Origin: Clostridium bowmanii
Lineage (GTDB): Bacteria > Bacillota > Clostridia > Clostridiales > Clostridiaceae
NCBI RefSeq assembly: GCF_018861315.1
Contig: NZ_JAHLDL010000035.1
Coordinates: 1 to 50,916, forward strand
Direction: 5' to 3'
DNA length: 50,916 nucleotides
Shown one piece after another: positions 1 to 8,654 of this stretch. Made by a program: the position numbers and the translations under genes. The notes beneath the pieces were generated by a model. That model made no database searches, was not told where the DNA came from, and worked only from the letters and a program-made list of their open reading frames with translations. Every line of letters starts with the position of its first letter. Position 1 is the first letter of the stretch.

Positions 1-71
1 AATGGCAGACGCACTAGACTTAGGATCTAGCGCCTTACGGTGTATGGGTTCAAGTCCCTTCACCTGCACCA
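1..71 (+). tRNA. tRNA-Leu (anticodon TAG), 5' end cut off by window
   Basis: The window opens inside the D-arm of a tRNA. The anticodon stem ctaga/tctag encloses the loop cttagga, so the anticodon is TAG (Leu, CUA codons). A variable arm typical of tRNA-Leu, a normal T-arm (ggttcaagtcc) and an encoded CCA end (69-71) follow. The first bases of the acceptor and D stems lie outside the window. Confidence 0.93.
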
Positions 72-118
72 TTACTATTTACAAGTAAAATGTTATAAAT
101 AAATTGCCATGAACATAT

Positions 119-193
<75 letters not shown>

Positions 194-198
194 AATAT

Positions 199-272
199 GC
201 GGGTATAACTCAATGGTAGAGTGTTAGCCTTCCAAGCTAATTACGAGGGTTCGATTCCCTCTACCCGCTCCA
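199..272 (+). tRNA. tRNA-Gly (anticodon TCC)
   Basis: Full cloverleaf of 74 nt. The acceptor arm gcgggta pairs with tacccgc, the anticodon loop reads cttccaa (TCC) and CCA is encoded. It follows the GCC isoacceptor by 5 nt, so both are surely cotranscribed; together they read GGA/GGG and GGC/GGU codons. Confidence 0.96.
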
Positions 273-277
273 ATCTA

Positions 278-307
278 AGTCTTTAGTATTTATACTAAAG
301 ACTTTTT
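278..307 (+). terminator. Intrinsic terminator after tRNA-Gly
   Basis: An 11-bp perfect stem (278-288 with 293-303) and a 4-nt loop are followed by a T-run. It separates the Leu-Gly-Gly tRNAs from tRNA-Arg, so tRNA-Arg probably depends on read-through or its own promoter. Confidence 0.8.
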
Positions 308-325
308 AAAAATTTTTTTTATTTT

Positions 326-402
326 GCGCTCATAGCTCAGTTGGATAGAGTTGCAGACTTCGAATCTGAAGGTCGAGGGTTCGACTCCCCCTGGGCGCAC
401 CA
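326..402 (+). tRNA. tRNA-Arg (anticodon TCG)
   Basis: Cloverleaf of 77 nt with encoded CCA. The acceptor gcgctca pairs with tgggcgc, the anticodon loop is cttcgaa (TCG, Arg CGN) and the T-arm contains gttcgactc. A short reading frame crossing this tRNA is spurious. Confidence 0.94.
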
Positions 403-404
403 AC

Positions 405-438
405 AAAGCCTTGCAAACATTATGTTTGTAAGGCTTTT
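405..438 (+). terminator. Intrinsic terminator after tRNA-Arg
   Basis: The hairpin aaagccttgcaaaca / tgtttgtaaggctttt (one mismatch) is followed by a T-run just behind tRNA-Arg. Confidence 0.8.
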
Positions 439-490
439 ACTTTTGCCAAAAATCAGTTTTGTCTGTAATTCCTTTGAGCACAAAAAATTA

Positions 491-517
491 AAAAGGGAGC
501 TAACTGCTCCCTTTTTT
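491..517. terminator. Terminator, probably bidirectional, 3' of cotJC
   Basis: The stem gggagc/gctccc has a 5-nt loop, with A-run and T-run on the two sides, so it can work in both directions. It would end the minus-strand cotJ operon (stop at 576) and back up the tRNA terminator. Confidence 0.7.
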
Positions 518-575
518 CACTATATAAATTAATATTAACATTAAATAATTAATACTTAGTTAAATAGGATCTTAA

Positions 576-1157
576 TTAATGCATTATAAATAAATGTGGT
601 TGTTGTAGATGATCCTGTACAATTCTTAGAGCTTCACCAAATCTTTGATAATGAACAACTTCTCTTTCTCTTAAAAATTTTAAGGGTTCTATTACATCTG
701 GATCATCAGCCATATTAATTAGATATTCATAGGTAGCCCTTGCCTTCTGTTCTGCGGCTAAATTTTCAGTAAGATCTACAATTGGATCCCCTTTTGATTG
801 AATATATGATGCATTAAATGGAACACCAGAAGCACTTATAGGGTATATTCCTCTACCGTGGTCTACGTAGTAGGCTCCCATTCCTTCTTTTTCAATTTCT
901 TCTAGACTTGCGCATTTCATTAGTTGCCTAACCATACTAGCAACCATTTCCATGTGAGCTAATTCTTCGGTGCCTATATCATTACAAGTTGCTATAGCTT
1001 CTGGGGTTATCATTGAAAATCTCTGACTTAAGTATCTTAATGATGCTGCTAATTCACCATCGGGTCCCCCATATTGAGTAATAATAATTTTTGCCATTTT
1101 AGGACTTGGAGTTTTTATTTTTATTGGATATTCTAAGAACTTATCGTATGTCCACAT
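576..1157 (-). CDS. cotJC: Spore coat protein CotJC, Mn-catalase-like
   Basis: 193 aa, the usual CotJC length, with the family features: an N-terminal WTYDKFLEYP segment, a helix-rich ferritin-like fold with GTEELAHMEM around residue 64, and REREVVHYQRFGEAL near 163-177. The Glu and His residues of these helices are the likely di-metal ligands. CotJC is known as an inner spore-coat component related to manganese catalases. It is the last gene of cotJABC; its ribosome binding site GGAGGA lies within the end of cotJB, with only 3 nt between stop and start. Expression during sporulation in the mother cell is expected from the family. Confidence 0.95.
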   Translation of the reverse strand: MWTYDKFLEYPIKIKTPSPKMAKIIITQYGGPDGELAASLRYLSQRFSMITPEAIATCNDIGTEELAHMEMVASMVRQLMKCASLEEIEKEGMGAYYVDHGRGIYPISASGVPFNASYIQSKGDPIVDLTENLAAEQKARATYEYLINMADDPDVIEPLKFLREREVVHYQRFGEALRIVQDHLQQPHLFIMH

Positions 1158-1160
1158 AAC

Positions 1161-1448
1161 TTAAACATCCTCCTTTTCAAACTTAAAATTAGCTTCATTA
1201 TCCCAAGTCCATGGTTCATTATTCCATTGCCATGGATAAGGGCTTAAGGAGTTATTATTAGTCAACATGCCATAATTCATCTCATAGTTATCTTTTAGTA
1301 CTCTCCACTGTATAACAAAATTATTATACTCTACGATAGCCTCTCTATCCATTGGATGGGTATTAAGGAACAAAGCTAAGTCCGTTATCATAAATCGTGT
1401 AGCGCTAATTTGTTTCATCATTTCCATTTTATTCATTTCATTTCTCAT
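1161..1448 (-). CDS. cotJB: Spore coat protein CotJB
   Basis: 95 aa, typical for CotJB. Shows the family pattern of a helical N-terminal half (FMITDLALFLNTHPMD then VEYNNFVIQWRVLKDNYE) and a Trp-rich C-terminus (YPWQWNNEPWTWDNE). It is required with CotJC for coat assembly in Bacillus. The start overlaps the cotJA stop by one base (TAATG), pointing to translational coupling. There is no signal peptide, as expected for a mother-cell cytosolic coat protein. Confidence 0.93.
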   Translation of the reverse strand: MRNEMNKMEMMKQISATRFMITDLALFLNTHPMDREAIVEYNNFVIQWRVLKDNYEMNYGMLTNNNSLSPYPWQWNNEPWTWDNEANFKFEKEDV

Positions 1449-1702
1449 TAGTATCTCTCCCCTTGCATTGTTTCAAGTTGACATGGTCTACTTTTTTTGT
1501 CCTCACCTTTGTAGGGACTGTAGAGTTCGGGGAAAGCAGTTCCTCTTCTTAGTGCCTGAATTGGTGCGAATAGAGCACAAAGGAATTGGTATGGAACGTA
1601 CGCAGCAGCTAATCTAACATTTTCAATTACAGTTTCTTGTGGTATGCAACCGCTGATTGCATTGCTTTGTGGTATTTTTTTTTCCATATCTATCTGTTTC
1701 AA
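1448..1702 (-). CDS. cotJA: Spore coat-associated protein CotJA
   Basis: 84 aa. Contains the CotJA core VRLAAAYVPYQFLCALFAPIQALRRGTAFPELYSPY (written here in part only: AAAYVPYQ, GTAFPELYSPY). The start is taken as TTG at 1702 because a GGAGG ribosome binding site lies 6 nt upstream; the in-frame ATG at 1687 is 21 nt from it. It is the first gene of the cotJABC operon. A mother-cell sigma factor promoter would be expected, but I could not identify one with confidence. Confidence 0.92.
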   Translation of the reverse strand: MKQIDMEKKIPQSNAISGCIPQETVIENVRLAAAYVPYQFLCALFAPIQALRRGTAFPELYSPYKGEDKKSRPCQLETMQGERY

Positions 1703-1848
1703 TTTGAACCTCCAGAAAATATTAAGTACATAATATTATATGGACACATTTAAAATAGTGTGTATAGATTTATTAATCTAGTTCTAAATTATACTATTCA
1801 CATTTTAAAACAAATTTATAAGGTAAATCTTGTATAATTTGTAGTTAT

Positions 1849-1884
1849 TTATTGTTATATTTATTGTTATATTTATTGTTATAT
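1849..1884. repeat. 12-bp tandem repeat x3
   Basis: Three exact copies of ttattgttatat lie in the AT-rich gap (1703-2056) between the divergent cotJ operon and the lipoprotein gene. They sit just upstream of the promoter at 1895. Probably slippage DNA; a regulatory role is not shown. Confidence 0.85.
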
Positions 1885-1894
1885 TTATATCAAA

Positions 1895-1922
1895 TTGAAC
1901 CTTTACTTTTGTGTTATATAAT
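1895..1922 (+). promoter_or_regulatory. Sigma-A-type promoter for the lipoprotein gene
   Basis: TTGAAC (1895-1900), 16-bp spacer, TATAAT (1917-1922). It lies about 135 bp before the start codon, leaving an AT-rich untranslated leader in which I see no recognisable riboswitch. Confidence 0.6.
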
Positions 1923-2056
1923 GGTAATATTTTAAATATATATAATTGTACATTTGAGGTAAGTATTGTAACATATGCAAACAATGTATTTGTAAAATTT
2001 ACAAATATATTTTAATAAATTATGAAATAAATATTATTATTAATGGGGGCGTAAAA

Positions 2057-3280
2057 ATGATAAAAACAAAAAGATTAGTAGCATTAAGTATTGGTTTGAT
2101 TATGACAGCTTCACTATTTACTGGATGCTCAACTGATGGACTAGTTCTTATGAATGCTTTTGGAAAATCTCAAGAAATAACTTCTATGCAGAGCCAAACG
2201 GATATCTCAGTAAAAGTATCTGGTTCTAAAATGTCAGAACAGGAGCAGCAAATGATGAGTACAATGTTGCCTATGATAAATGGTGCGAATATTTCTGTAT
2301 CAACTAAAATTAATCAGAATAAAGAGAAAACAATTGGTAAAATGCAAAGTGATATTTCACTAAAATCAGACCAATTGCCTGAGCCTATAAGCATGAGTGT
2401 TTGGGCAGATACAGATATGAGTGGAGATGTTCCTGTAGTTAATGAGGTGGTTAAGATGCCTCAATTAATGACCGCTCAGTTTCCAAAGAAATTACAGGGC
2501 AAAGAATATATGGTAATGAACTTATCTGATATGACAAGTGCACCAGGTATGGTTCAGCCTAATTATAAAAAGCTTATTTCTTTTAGCAAAGAATTTCAAC
2601 CTAAATTTCTTGATTTTATTGCTAAGTACTCAAAACAATTTAATCCTACTACAGATTATATTAAAAATGTGGCAAGTCAAAACTTTTTAGAAGATAATAT
2701 AATGAAATCTGCAGACGTTTATCAAGTGAAATTAACAGATAAGTCCTTTAAGGATTTAATGCATTACACTTTGAACAATCTTGCTGGAAATGCTGATGCC
2801 ATGACATTTGTTAAGGATTATATGTTAGCTATAAGCTCAATTTATGATGTAACTGATGCAAAAAACAAAACTAATAAGGATGAAATAAACAAGGCATTTG
2901 ATAATTTAACAACTGAATTACCACAACAACTTGCAACTTTAAACAAAGCATTGGATGCTATTGAGGGTATAAAAATTCTTGGAGATAATGGAATTACAAT
3001 CAATTATACTGTTAATGATGATGGATATGTTATAAAAGAAAAGGGCAATGCTGAATTTGTTGTTGATTTACCTAGCATAATTAAATTGGCTGGAAACACA
3101 TCAGTACCCAGCACTTCAAGCGACCCAACTGGTGTATATACCATAGGAGTAAGTTTTAACACTGATATGACCAATATTAATGGAGATGTTAAAGTTGTAT
3201 TCCCAAAAGTAGATTCAACTAATTCATTTAATTTCACTGATGTAATGAAGTTAGCTTCTGAAGAATTACCAACAAAATAA
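2057..3280 (+). CDS. Predicted lipoprotein of unknown function
   Basis: 407 aa. The N-terminus MIKTKRL plus hydrophobic stretch and lipobox LFTGC (Cys24) shows a lipoprotein signal, so the mature protein should be anchored on the outer face of the membrane. The rest is a soluble Ser/Thr/Lys-rich domain without Cys, with repeated beta-like segments (TDISVKVSGSK, ISVSTKINQNK, TINYTVNDDGYVIKEKG), somewhat like LolA/DUF-type lipoproteins that carry or bind hydrophobic ligands; that comparison is only impressionistic. The start has GGGGGC about 6 nt upstream. It has its own promoter and terminator. No family is recognised. Confidence 0.85.
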   Translation: MIKTKRLVALSIGLIMTASLFTGCSTDGLVLMNAFGKSQEITSMQSQTDISVKVSGSKMSEQEQQMMSTMLPMINGANISVSTKINQNKEKTIGKMQSDISLKSDQLPEPISMSVWADTDMSGDVPVVNEVVKMPQLMTAQFPKKLQGKEYMVMNLSDMTSAPGMVQPNYKKLISFSKEFQPKFLDFIAKYSKQFNPTTDYIKNVASQNFLEDNIMKSADVYQVKLTDKSFKDLMHYTLNNLAGNADAMTFVKDYMLAISSIYDVTDAKNKTNKDEINKAFDNLTTELPQQLATLNKALDAIEGIKILGDNGITINYTVNDDGYVIKEKGNAEFVVDLPSIIKLAGNTSVPSTSSDPTGVYTIGVSFNTDMTNINGDVKVVFPKVDSTNSFNFTDVMKLASEELPTK

Positions 3281-3282
3281 TA

Positions 3283-3339
3283 AAAAATTAAGACCTCATT
3301 TCTATAAGTTCTAGAAATGAGGCCTTAATTTTTTTTGCT
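3283..3339. terminator. Bidirectional terminator between convergent genes
   Basis: A long stem built on aattaagacctcatttct and its complement (around 3284-3304 and 3310-3330) has A-run and T-run flanks. It ends the lipoprotein gene and, on the other strand, lies just past the stop of the surface nucleotidase gene. Confidence 0.85.
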
Positions 3340-3374
3340 TAATTAATAGTTTTTATTGTTATTTTTAAATCTTG

Positions 3375-6300
3375 TTATTGTAGTAGTGAAGATGCTATTT
3401 TATTACTAACTACTCCTTCTCCACCAAATACAATTACATTTGTTATCTTTTGTTTATTTAACAAGGCTTTCTGCTTAGTTACATCTTTATTGTCCACAAG
3501 CAGAATACTACAATTTTTTCTTGCAGCCAGGACCGAGCCACTTAGAGCATCTGGGAAATTTAATCCAGTAGCCACAGCTGTAGTAATTGTAGTTAGATTA
3601 AAAGTCTCCATTATCTTCATGGAAGTTTCATACCTATTAGCTCCACCCAATCTTACTATAGTTATTTTACTGTTTAGTTTTTTAATTTGTGTTTCGATAT
3701 TAGTGCTAAGCACTCCTGTTCCGCCTATTAAATATACAGTTGTTGGTTGTATATTAGTAATGTCTTTACTAACACTAGCTGATAAACTATTTTTACCATT
3801 TAATAACATTGAATAACCTTTTATATCAGCTATGCTTGATATGCTTAGTGCATCTGCAAAACTATCTCCTGTAGCGATAACAATGTTTGTACCTTTAGCT
3901 ACATTTTGAAAATCAACTATTTTTTGATTTGTTTCATAACGATCCTTTCCACCAAGTCTTACTATTTTATATCCTTTAGTAGTTAGGTAATCTGAAATAT
4001 TACTACTAACTGCACTGGTGCCACCTAATATATATATGCTTTTGTCTTTGCCTAAGGTTGTAGTAATATAATCTAATATATTTTTGCTGTCATTAACAGT
4101 TTTGTTAACTAAAAGCATTGGTGCATTGTATTTATAAGCTATTCCAGAACCAGCTAAACAATCAGCGAAATCATTTGCTGTAGCCAGAACTATAGCATCT
4201 GGTGTTTTAGTAGCATATTGCTCTTTAGCTATAGCTATAGAAGTTTCTATTCTATTAAGTCCAGCTAATCTTTGTACATTAGCGGGAGCTACAGAGGCTC
4301 CAGTAATTTTCCAATTATTTGTTGAAGATGGGGTTATAGTCTTATTGTCTTGAACATATTTCATCATTAAACTTCTAACCTGACCATCGTCTCCAAGTAA
4401 TTTTGCTGAATCGTAAGTAACTAAAGATGCATCAGTGTTGCTTATTCCGGCTGCTGCCATGAAACCTCCACCACCGTTGTATCTGTAGTTGTTTATTGCA
4501 ACTGTAAATACATCTGAATCCTTAATTAATTTTCCATTAACTTTTAGGTTCTTTATTCTATTTCCAGATACTATTTTTTTAGAAGCTGGGTCAATTGTTC
4601 CTGCTGCTTCTTTTAAGTCAATATCATAACTTGCTCCGTACAATTGATCTAAATTATAATCTGCAATATTAAGTGTTGGATCTTTTACTACTGCCTCTGT
4701 AGAAGTTGATGTTTGTTTGTAGTATCTTACTGTATATTCCATCCAATCCTTTATTTGTTTTCCGTTCATTTTTACTCCATAAAGGAAATTCTCGTATATA
4801 TATACTCCCATAATATCTTTAATGGAAATATCGCCCTTTGGAATATATGCTTTTAAACTTAGTGGAGCTGCTATTGAAAGCTGTGTTTTAGCTGCCCCAG
4901 CTTGAACTTTGTTGATCAATTCCATTATTTCAGTTGGCTCAGTAATTTGATTGTCACCTTTATATTCTCCAGTGGACTTGCCAAGTACTGTTGAAGTATA
5001 TTCTAATGTTTTAGCTTGATATGGTGCAATTAATGAAACTATTGCTGCGTCATCTGCAACTTTATCCATGGATACATTTTTAGTATTTAATCCTGTAACA
5101 TTTCCAGTTCCATCAACAGCTATATCAATTTGTGAAACGTTTTGTGCCCATTTACCTGGTTCAATAACTGGAACAACTTTTCCTGCTGCATTTTTTAGGG
5201 TTAAGTCATTGACAACATTATGAACATGACCTGCAACTATTGCATCTATTCCATTTACATTTGTAGCTAAAGCTTTTATTTGATTTTCAGGAATAACATC
5301 GGCTGCGCCTTCTTCTCCACTGTGTGCGGATACTATTACAACGTCTGCTCCTGCTGCTTTTATGATCGGAACCCATTTTTTAGCTTCATCTACCAAATCA
5401 TTAAAATGTAACCCTGCATAATGAGCTGCATCTTCCCAATTTGGTACAGTTTTTGTTGTAAGACCAAGGACTGCCACTTTAATTGTTTTGCCACCAACGA
5501 CAAAAGATTTAATGATGTATGGTTCAACGAAATTTGTATTATCGGTTTTATAAGTATTTGCTGACAACATGGAAATACCTTGAGCCTTAGCATCAGCCTT
5601 AATTCTATTTAATGCTTCAAGTCCGTAGTTAAATTCATGATTTCCCAGAGTCCAACTATTATATTTCATAGCACCCATAACTGCTGCCATTGGATATTTT
5701 GTAGTTTTATCTAGCATATTATAGTAATAAACAAGTGGAGTTCCTTGAATAGTATCTCCATTATCTATTAACATTACATTTGGGTTAGTTGCTCTTAATC
5801 CCTTAACATAAGTTGAAACCTTTGCAAGTCCTTGTCCTTTGGATGGGGCTGCATTTGTTCCATAATCAAGGTTTAGAACATTTCCGTGTACATCTGAAGT
5901 TGCTACTACTGATATTGTAGCTACTATTTTATTGTCTATTCTATTATTCATTGCAACTGTCATTTTGCCGTTAGCTCTAACATCAGCATTTAAAGCATCT
6001 CTTACAGTGTAATGTGAATCTACGAGGCTTGTAACTATTTGAGGTACTAAGAAACCTGTAAAGCCATCCCCACCAGTTGCTACGAAATCTGGGGCATTTA
6101 CTTTTACTATGTCTGTATCCTTAACAACTGTACTATTGCTTTCTCTTATTATGCTTTGTACTCTCTGGCCTAGTACTTCTGGTGTTGTAATTTTTCCATC
6201 TGTAGCAACTACGGCTGCCTTATAAGATGTTTTTGACGAATCATATGTGAATTTAACTCCAGAAATTTGTATTCCTTTGCCGTCCTCTTGAACAGCTTGC

Positions 6301-7562
6301 TCAAAAATATATTTAAGCTGTGCGCCTGTCATTGTTGTAGTACAAATAGTATTATCAAAAGGCATAATATTAAATATTGTTCCAACAGTTACATCACCTG
6401 CTGAAATTGGACTTAATCTAATACCTCCATTATTTACCATTCCAACTTCTGCAGGTGATTCTTTATAATTTTTTACAACATCTGCCATCCAATTTCCAAG
6501 TTGTGATTCGCCATAAGGGGCATCCACTTGGTCTTTAGTTAAAGCAGTAGCATTAGTTCCTATTTTTTCATTAAATACTGGAAGTAATGCTGCGCTAGCA
6601 TCATCAACGATTTTCTTACATTCAGGATCAGTTGCTGAATCTACTGTAGTTGTAAGTGCTTTATAATTTTGACCTGCAGCTGAAAATGTAAGTGCATTAG
6701 AAGTAGCATCAACTGTAATTTTTAAATCTATATAACCTTTACCTGATGAATTTGCTATTAATGTAGGTACGTCCATGCCATCCGCATCTTTATTTACAAG
6801 ATCTGCGATACTATGTGTATGTCCACCAAATACTGCATCTACTCCATGTAATTTATTAACCATAGTATTAAGTGATGTACCACCATCATGTACATCTGCG
6901 AGTATTATATCAGCTAGATTTCCATCTCTAATTTGTTTTGCTACTGCATTAATTTCTGTAGCTGTATCTTTAAAATCAAATTTTGATACTAGTGCTGGCA
7001 TAATTATAGTTGGAGCATCTTTAAGTATAGCTCCAATAACTGCTATTTTTACTCCATCCTTAGTAATTATTTTATATGGTGCGTAGGGTCTAGTATTTTT
7101 ACCTTTGTCATACATGTTAGCACAAACAATACTATAGTTTGCACCAATCATAGTTTCGGTATTAATTATATCAAGTCCCCAATCAAATTCATGATTACCA
7201 AGTGTTGTAACTTCCATTCCCATATTTGATAATACTTTTTGAACTGGAACTCCACGTAATACATTAGACACTGGTGTTCCTTGATATAAATCTCCACCAC
7301 CCATAATTAATGTTCTATCTGGATTAGAAGCTTTTACATCCTTAACTGCTTTTGCAAGCGCTGCGCCCATAGGCTTTGTATTACTAGAATCTAGAAGTGC
7401 CCCGTGAAAGTCAGTAATCTCAATAATGTCAAATACCTTGTTACTTGTAGCTGCCTTTGCTGTCATTGTAAAACCAGAAGATAATAAACTAATGGTCATT
7501 AAAAATGATACAGCTAAGGATGTCCATCTTTTTGCCTTTGTTGATTTAAATGTTTTAAACAA
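3375..7562 (-). CDS. Surface 5'-nucleotidase/phosphodiesterase, two tandem modules plus three CWB2 repeats
   Basis: 1395 aa with Sec signal peptide (cleavage near AKAA, residue 38). Domain order: metallophosphatase 1 (about 42-300; DFHGA, GGDLYQGTP, GNHEFDWG, GGHTHS), 5'-nucleotidase C-terminal domain 1 (about 340-530; NNGGIR, FDNT, ATGGDGF), metallophosphatase 2 (about 550-800; SDVHGN, NGDTIQGTP, GNHEFNYG, AGHVHN), C-terminal domain 2 (about 840-1080; YNGGGGF), then three cell-wall-binding type 2 repeats (RLAGLNRIETS, RLGGKDRYET, RLGGANRYET; about 1110-1395). Metal and NHE motifs are intact in both modules, so both may be active. The family (UshA/YfkN) releases phosphate and nucleosides outside the cell; CWB2 repeats attach proteins to the clostridial wall. 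Start is TTG, chosen for GGGGAG 7 nt upstream. Confidence 0.93.
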   Translation of the reverse strand: MFKTFKSTKAKRWTSLAVSFLMTISLLSSGFTMTAKAATSNKVFDIIEITDFHGALLDSSNTKPMGAALAKAVKDVKASNPDRTLIMGGGDLYQGTPVSNVLRGVPVQKVLSNMGMEVTTLGNHEFDWGLDIINTETMIGANYSIVCANMYDKGKNTRPYAPYKIITKDGVKIAVIGAILKDAPTIIMPALVSKFDFKDTATEINAVAKQIRDGNLADIILADVHDGGTSLNTMVNKLHGVDAVFGGHTHSIADLVNKDADGMDVPTLIANSSGKGYIDLKITVDATSNALTFSAAGQNYKALTTTVDSATDPECKKIVDDASAALLPVFNEKIGTNATALTKDQVDAPYGESQLGNWMADVVKNYKESPAEVGMVNNGGIRLSPISAGDVTVGTIFNIMPFDNTICTTTMTGAQLKYIFEQAVQEDGKGIQISGVKFTYDSSKTSYKAAVVATDGKITTPEVLGQRVQSIIRESNSTVVKDTDIVKVNAPDFVATGGDGFTGFLVPQIVTSLVDSHYTVRDALNADVRANGKMTVAMNNRIDNKIVATISVVATSDVHGNVLNLDYGTNAAPSKGQGLAKVSTYVKGLRATNPNVMLIDNGDTIQGTPLVYYYNMLDKTTKYPMAAVMGAMKYNSWTLGNHEFNYGLEALNRIKADAKAQGISMLSANTYKTDNTNFVEPYIIKSFVVGGKTIKVAVLGLTTKTVPNWEDAAHYAGLHFNDLVDEAKKWVPIIKAAGADVVIVSAHSGEEGAADVIPENQIKALATNVNGIDAIVAGHVHNVVNDLTLKNAAGKVVPVIEPGKWAQNVSQIDIAVDGTGNVTGLNTKNVSMDKVADDAAIVSLIAPYQAKTLEYTSTVLGKSTGEYKGDNQITEPTEIMELINKVQAGAAKTQLSIAAPLSLKAYIPKGDISIKDIMGVYIYENFLYGVKMNGKQIKDWMEYTVRYYKQTSTSTEAVVKDPTLNIADYNLDQLYGASYDIDLKEAAGTIDPASKKIVSGNRIKNLKVNGKLIKDSDVFTVAINNYRYNGGGGFMAAAGISNTDASLVTYDSAKLLGDDGQVRSLMMKYVQDNKTITPSSTNNWKITGASVAPANVQRLAGLNRIETSIAIAKEQYATKTPDAIVLATANDFADCLAGSGIAYKYNAPMLLVNKTVNDSKNILDYITTTLGKDKSIYILGGTSAVSSNISDYLTTKGYKIVRLGGKDRYETNQKIVDFQNVAKGTNIVIATGDSFADALSISSIADIKGYSMLLNGKNSLSASVSKDITNIQPTTVYLIGGTGVLSTNIETQIKKLNSKITIVRLGGANRYETSMKIMETFNLTTITTAVATGLNFPDALSGSVLAARKNCSILLVDNKDVTKQKALLNKQKITNVIVFGGEGVVSNKIASSLLQ

Positions 7563-7667
7563 AATATCACTCCCCTTTAATATTTTTTTTGAAACCCCGT
7601 TGAATATAAAACCTAAAATTTATCAATGTGTAAACGATACCACATTCTGTTAGTAGGTATGTTCATA

Positions 7668-7696
7668 ATTATAGTACATTACTATAATTTTGTAAA
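7668..7696 (-). promoter_or_regulatory. Sigma-A-type promoter for the surface nucleotidase
   Basis: On the minus strand: TTTACA (7696-7691), 17-bp spacer, TATAAT (7673-7668). About 105 bp upstream of the TTG start. Confidence 0.6.
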
Positions 7697-7795
7697 TATT
7701 AATAATTATATATATTAATACAATAATTTACCTATAAATATAGTGAAAAAAATGGAATTAATTTGAAGAATATTCCTATTTAACCTAATATAATA

Positions 7796-7834
7796 CAAAA
7801 ACCACCTTAAATTATATTTAAGGTGGTTTTTTAT
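7796..7834. terminator. Terminator of the 142-aa gene (bidirectional form)
   Basis: A 14-bp perfect stem (7799-7812 with 7816-7829) has a 3-nt loop and T-runs on both sides. On the minus strand it lies 31 nt after the stop of the YbjN-like gene. Confidence 0.85.
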
Positions 7835-7864
7835 AATTTACATAAAAATTATAAACTTTTCAAA

Positions 7865-8293
7865 CTATTTATCCCATAGTGTTTTCATAATGTTGTCATA
7901 TTCATCTTCGACAGCTCGTGATAGAACTGAAAGTATAGTAATAACTAATTGTGCATCAAAATTATCACTAAAAGGTATGCAACATTTAGCATTTATTATA
8001 TTATCTATTTCATAAAAAGATATGAATTTATAACAACTATTAAGGTCATTTAAAAGCTTGTATAATTTTGCTTTTACATTTTTATCATTAATAACATTAG
8101 CTATATCATATATGTACATATCAGCATAGGCATCATCATCAGTTATAGCTACAACGACTTTAACTTTGGCACCTTTAATCGATTGCTCTTCAGGAATGAC
8201 AAAAGTTGTAAAACCCTCGATATTTTTATTGGTAACCATTGGTATGGAATTTTCATTTATAAATATTTGGAATAAATCAGCACTTTTTCCCAT
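7865..8293 (-). CDS. Small soluble protein, YbjN/secretion-chaperone-like fold suspected
   Basis: 142 aa, no signal peptide or membrane segment. The order beta-rich N-terminal half (TTFVIPEEQSIKGAKVKVVVAITDDDAYADMYIYDIANV), then a helix and CCIPFSDNFDAQLVITILSVLSRAVEDEYDNIMK at the C-terminus resembles the YbjN / type III chaperone-like fold, in which the C-terminal helix is conserved (quoted in pieces: TTFVIPEEQ, AQLVITILSVLSRAVED). The assignment is by pattern only. It is a single gene with its own terminator, divergent from the pyr operon; the start has a GGGGGCG ribosome binding site. Confidence 0.72.
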   Translation of the reverse strand: MGKSADLFQIFINENSIPMVTNKNIEGFTTFVIPEEQSIKGAKVKVVVAITDDDAYADMYIYDIANVINDKNVKAKLYKLLNDLNSCYKFISFYEIDNIINAKCCIPFSDNFDAQLVITILSVLSRAVEDEYDNIMKTLWDK

Positions 8294-8424
8294 GTTTACG
8301 CCCCCATTAAAATTTTATTAGTTTGCTTTTTTAAATTACGGTATTAAAAGAGATAAAGACAAAATTATTATCTCATAAACCAACAAATATGTAAATAAAA
8401 CAAGGAGCTATTTATATAATTGGG

Positions 8425-8453
8425 TTGACATAAAGCTAATTATATAGTACCAT
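8425..8453 (+). promoter_or_regulatory. Promoter of the pyr operon
   Basis: TTGACA (8425-8430), 17-bp spacer, TACCAT (8448-8453). It lies about 25 bp before the first PyrR-type site, as expected for an attenuated leader. The gap 8294-8654 holds this promoter and the two RNA sites listed next. Confidence 0.6.
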
Positions 8454-8478
8454 AAATGAAAGAATAAATAATGAATAA

Positions 8479-8566
8479 CCTTTAATTTAGTCCGAGAGGC
8501 TGAGAAGGAAGCAAGTTTTATATTGGTATTGCTACGCCTTCTCATAATAGAGATGGCGTTTTTTAT
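8479..8566 (+). promoter_or_regulatory. PyrR-type transcription attenuator in the pyr leader
   Basis: AGTCCGAGAGGCT (8489-8501) is one base short of the PyrR binding-loop consensus ARUCCNGNGAGGYU. It is flanked by CCTTT (8479-8483) and GAAGG (8504-8508), which can pair. Downstream is a terminator: stem 8534-8543 with 8550-8559 (one T-T mismatch), 6-nt loop, then TTTTTT. GAGAAGG (8502-8508) can instead pair perfectly with CCTTCTC (8537-8543) of the terminator, which is the expected antiterminator. So PyrR-UMP bound to the loop should free the terminator when pyrimidines are plentiful. No pyrR gene is in the window. Confidence 0.82.
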
Positions 8567-8617
8567 TTATTTAGGAATTATGAAATAAATAAATTTAATA
8601 TTAAAAGTATTGTAGTA

Positions 8618-8654
8618 CCTTTAAATTTAGTCCGGAGAGGCTGAGAAGGAGAGG
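8618..8654 (+). promoter_or_regulatory. Second PyrR-type binding loop overlapping the pyrB ribosome binding site
   Basis: AGTCCGGAGAGGCT (8629-8642) matches the PyrR loop consensus at every position. CCTTT (8618-8622) can pair with GAAGG (8645-8649), and that GAAGG is part of the Shine-Dalgarno sequence AAGGAG (8646-8651) of pyrB. No terminator follows. A PyrR-stabilised hairpin would hide the ribosome binding site, so control at translation is inferred. Confidence 0.75.

Noticed and set aside
341-532. 63-codon open frame on the plus strand
   Set aside because: It runs through tRNA-Arg and two terminators; not a gene.
3490-3816. Frame of 108 codons antisense to the surface nucleotidase
   Set aside because: It lies antisense to the CWB2 repeat region of a clear gene; no ribosome binding site and no recognisable domain.
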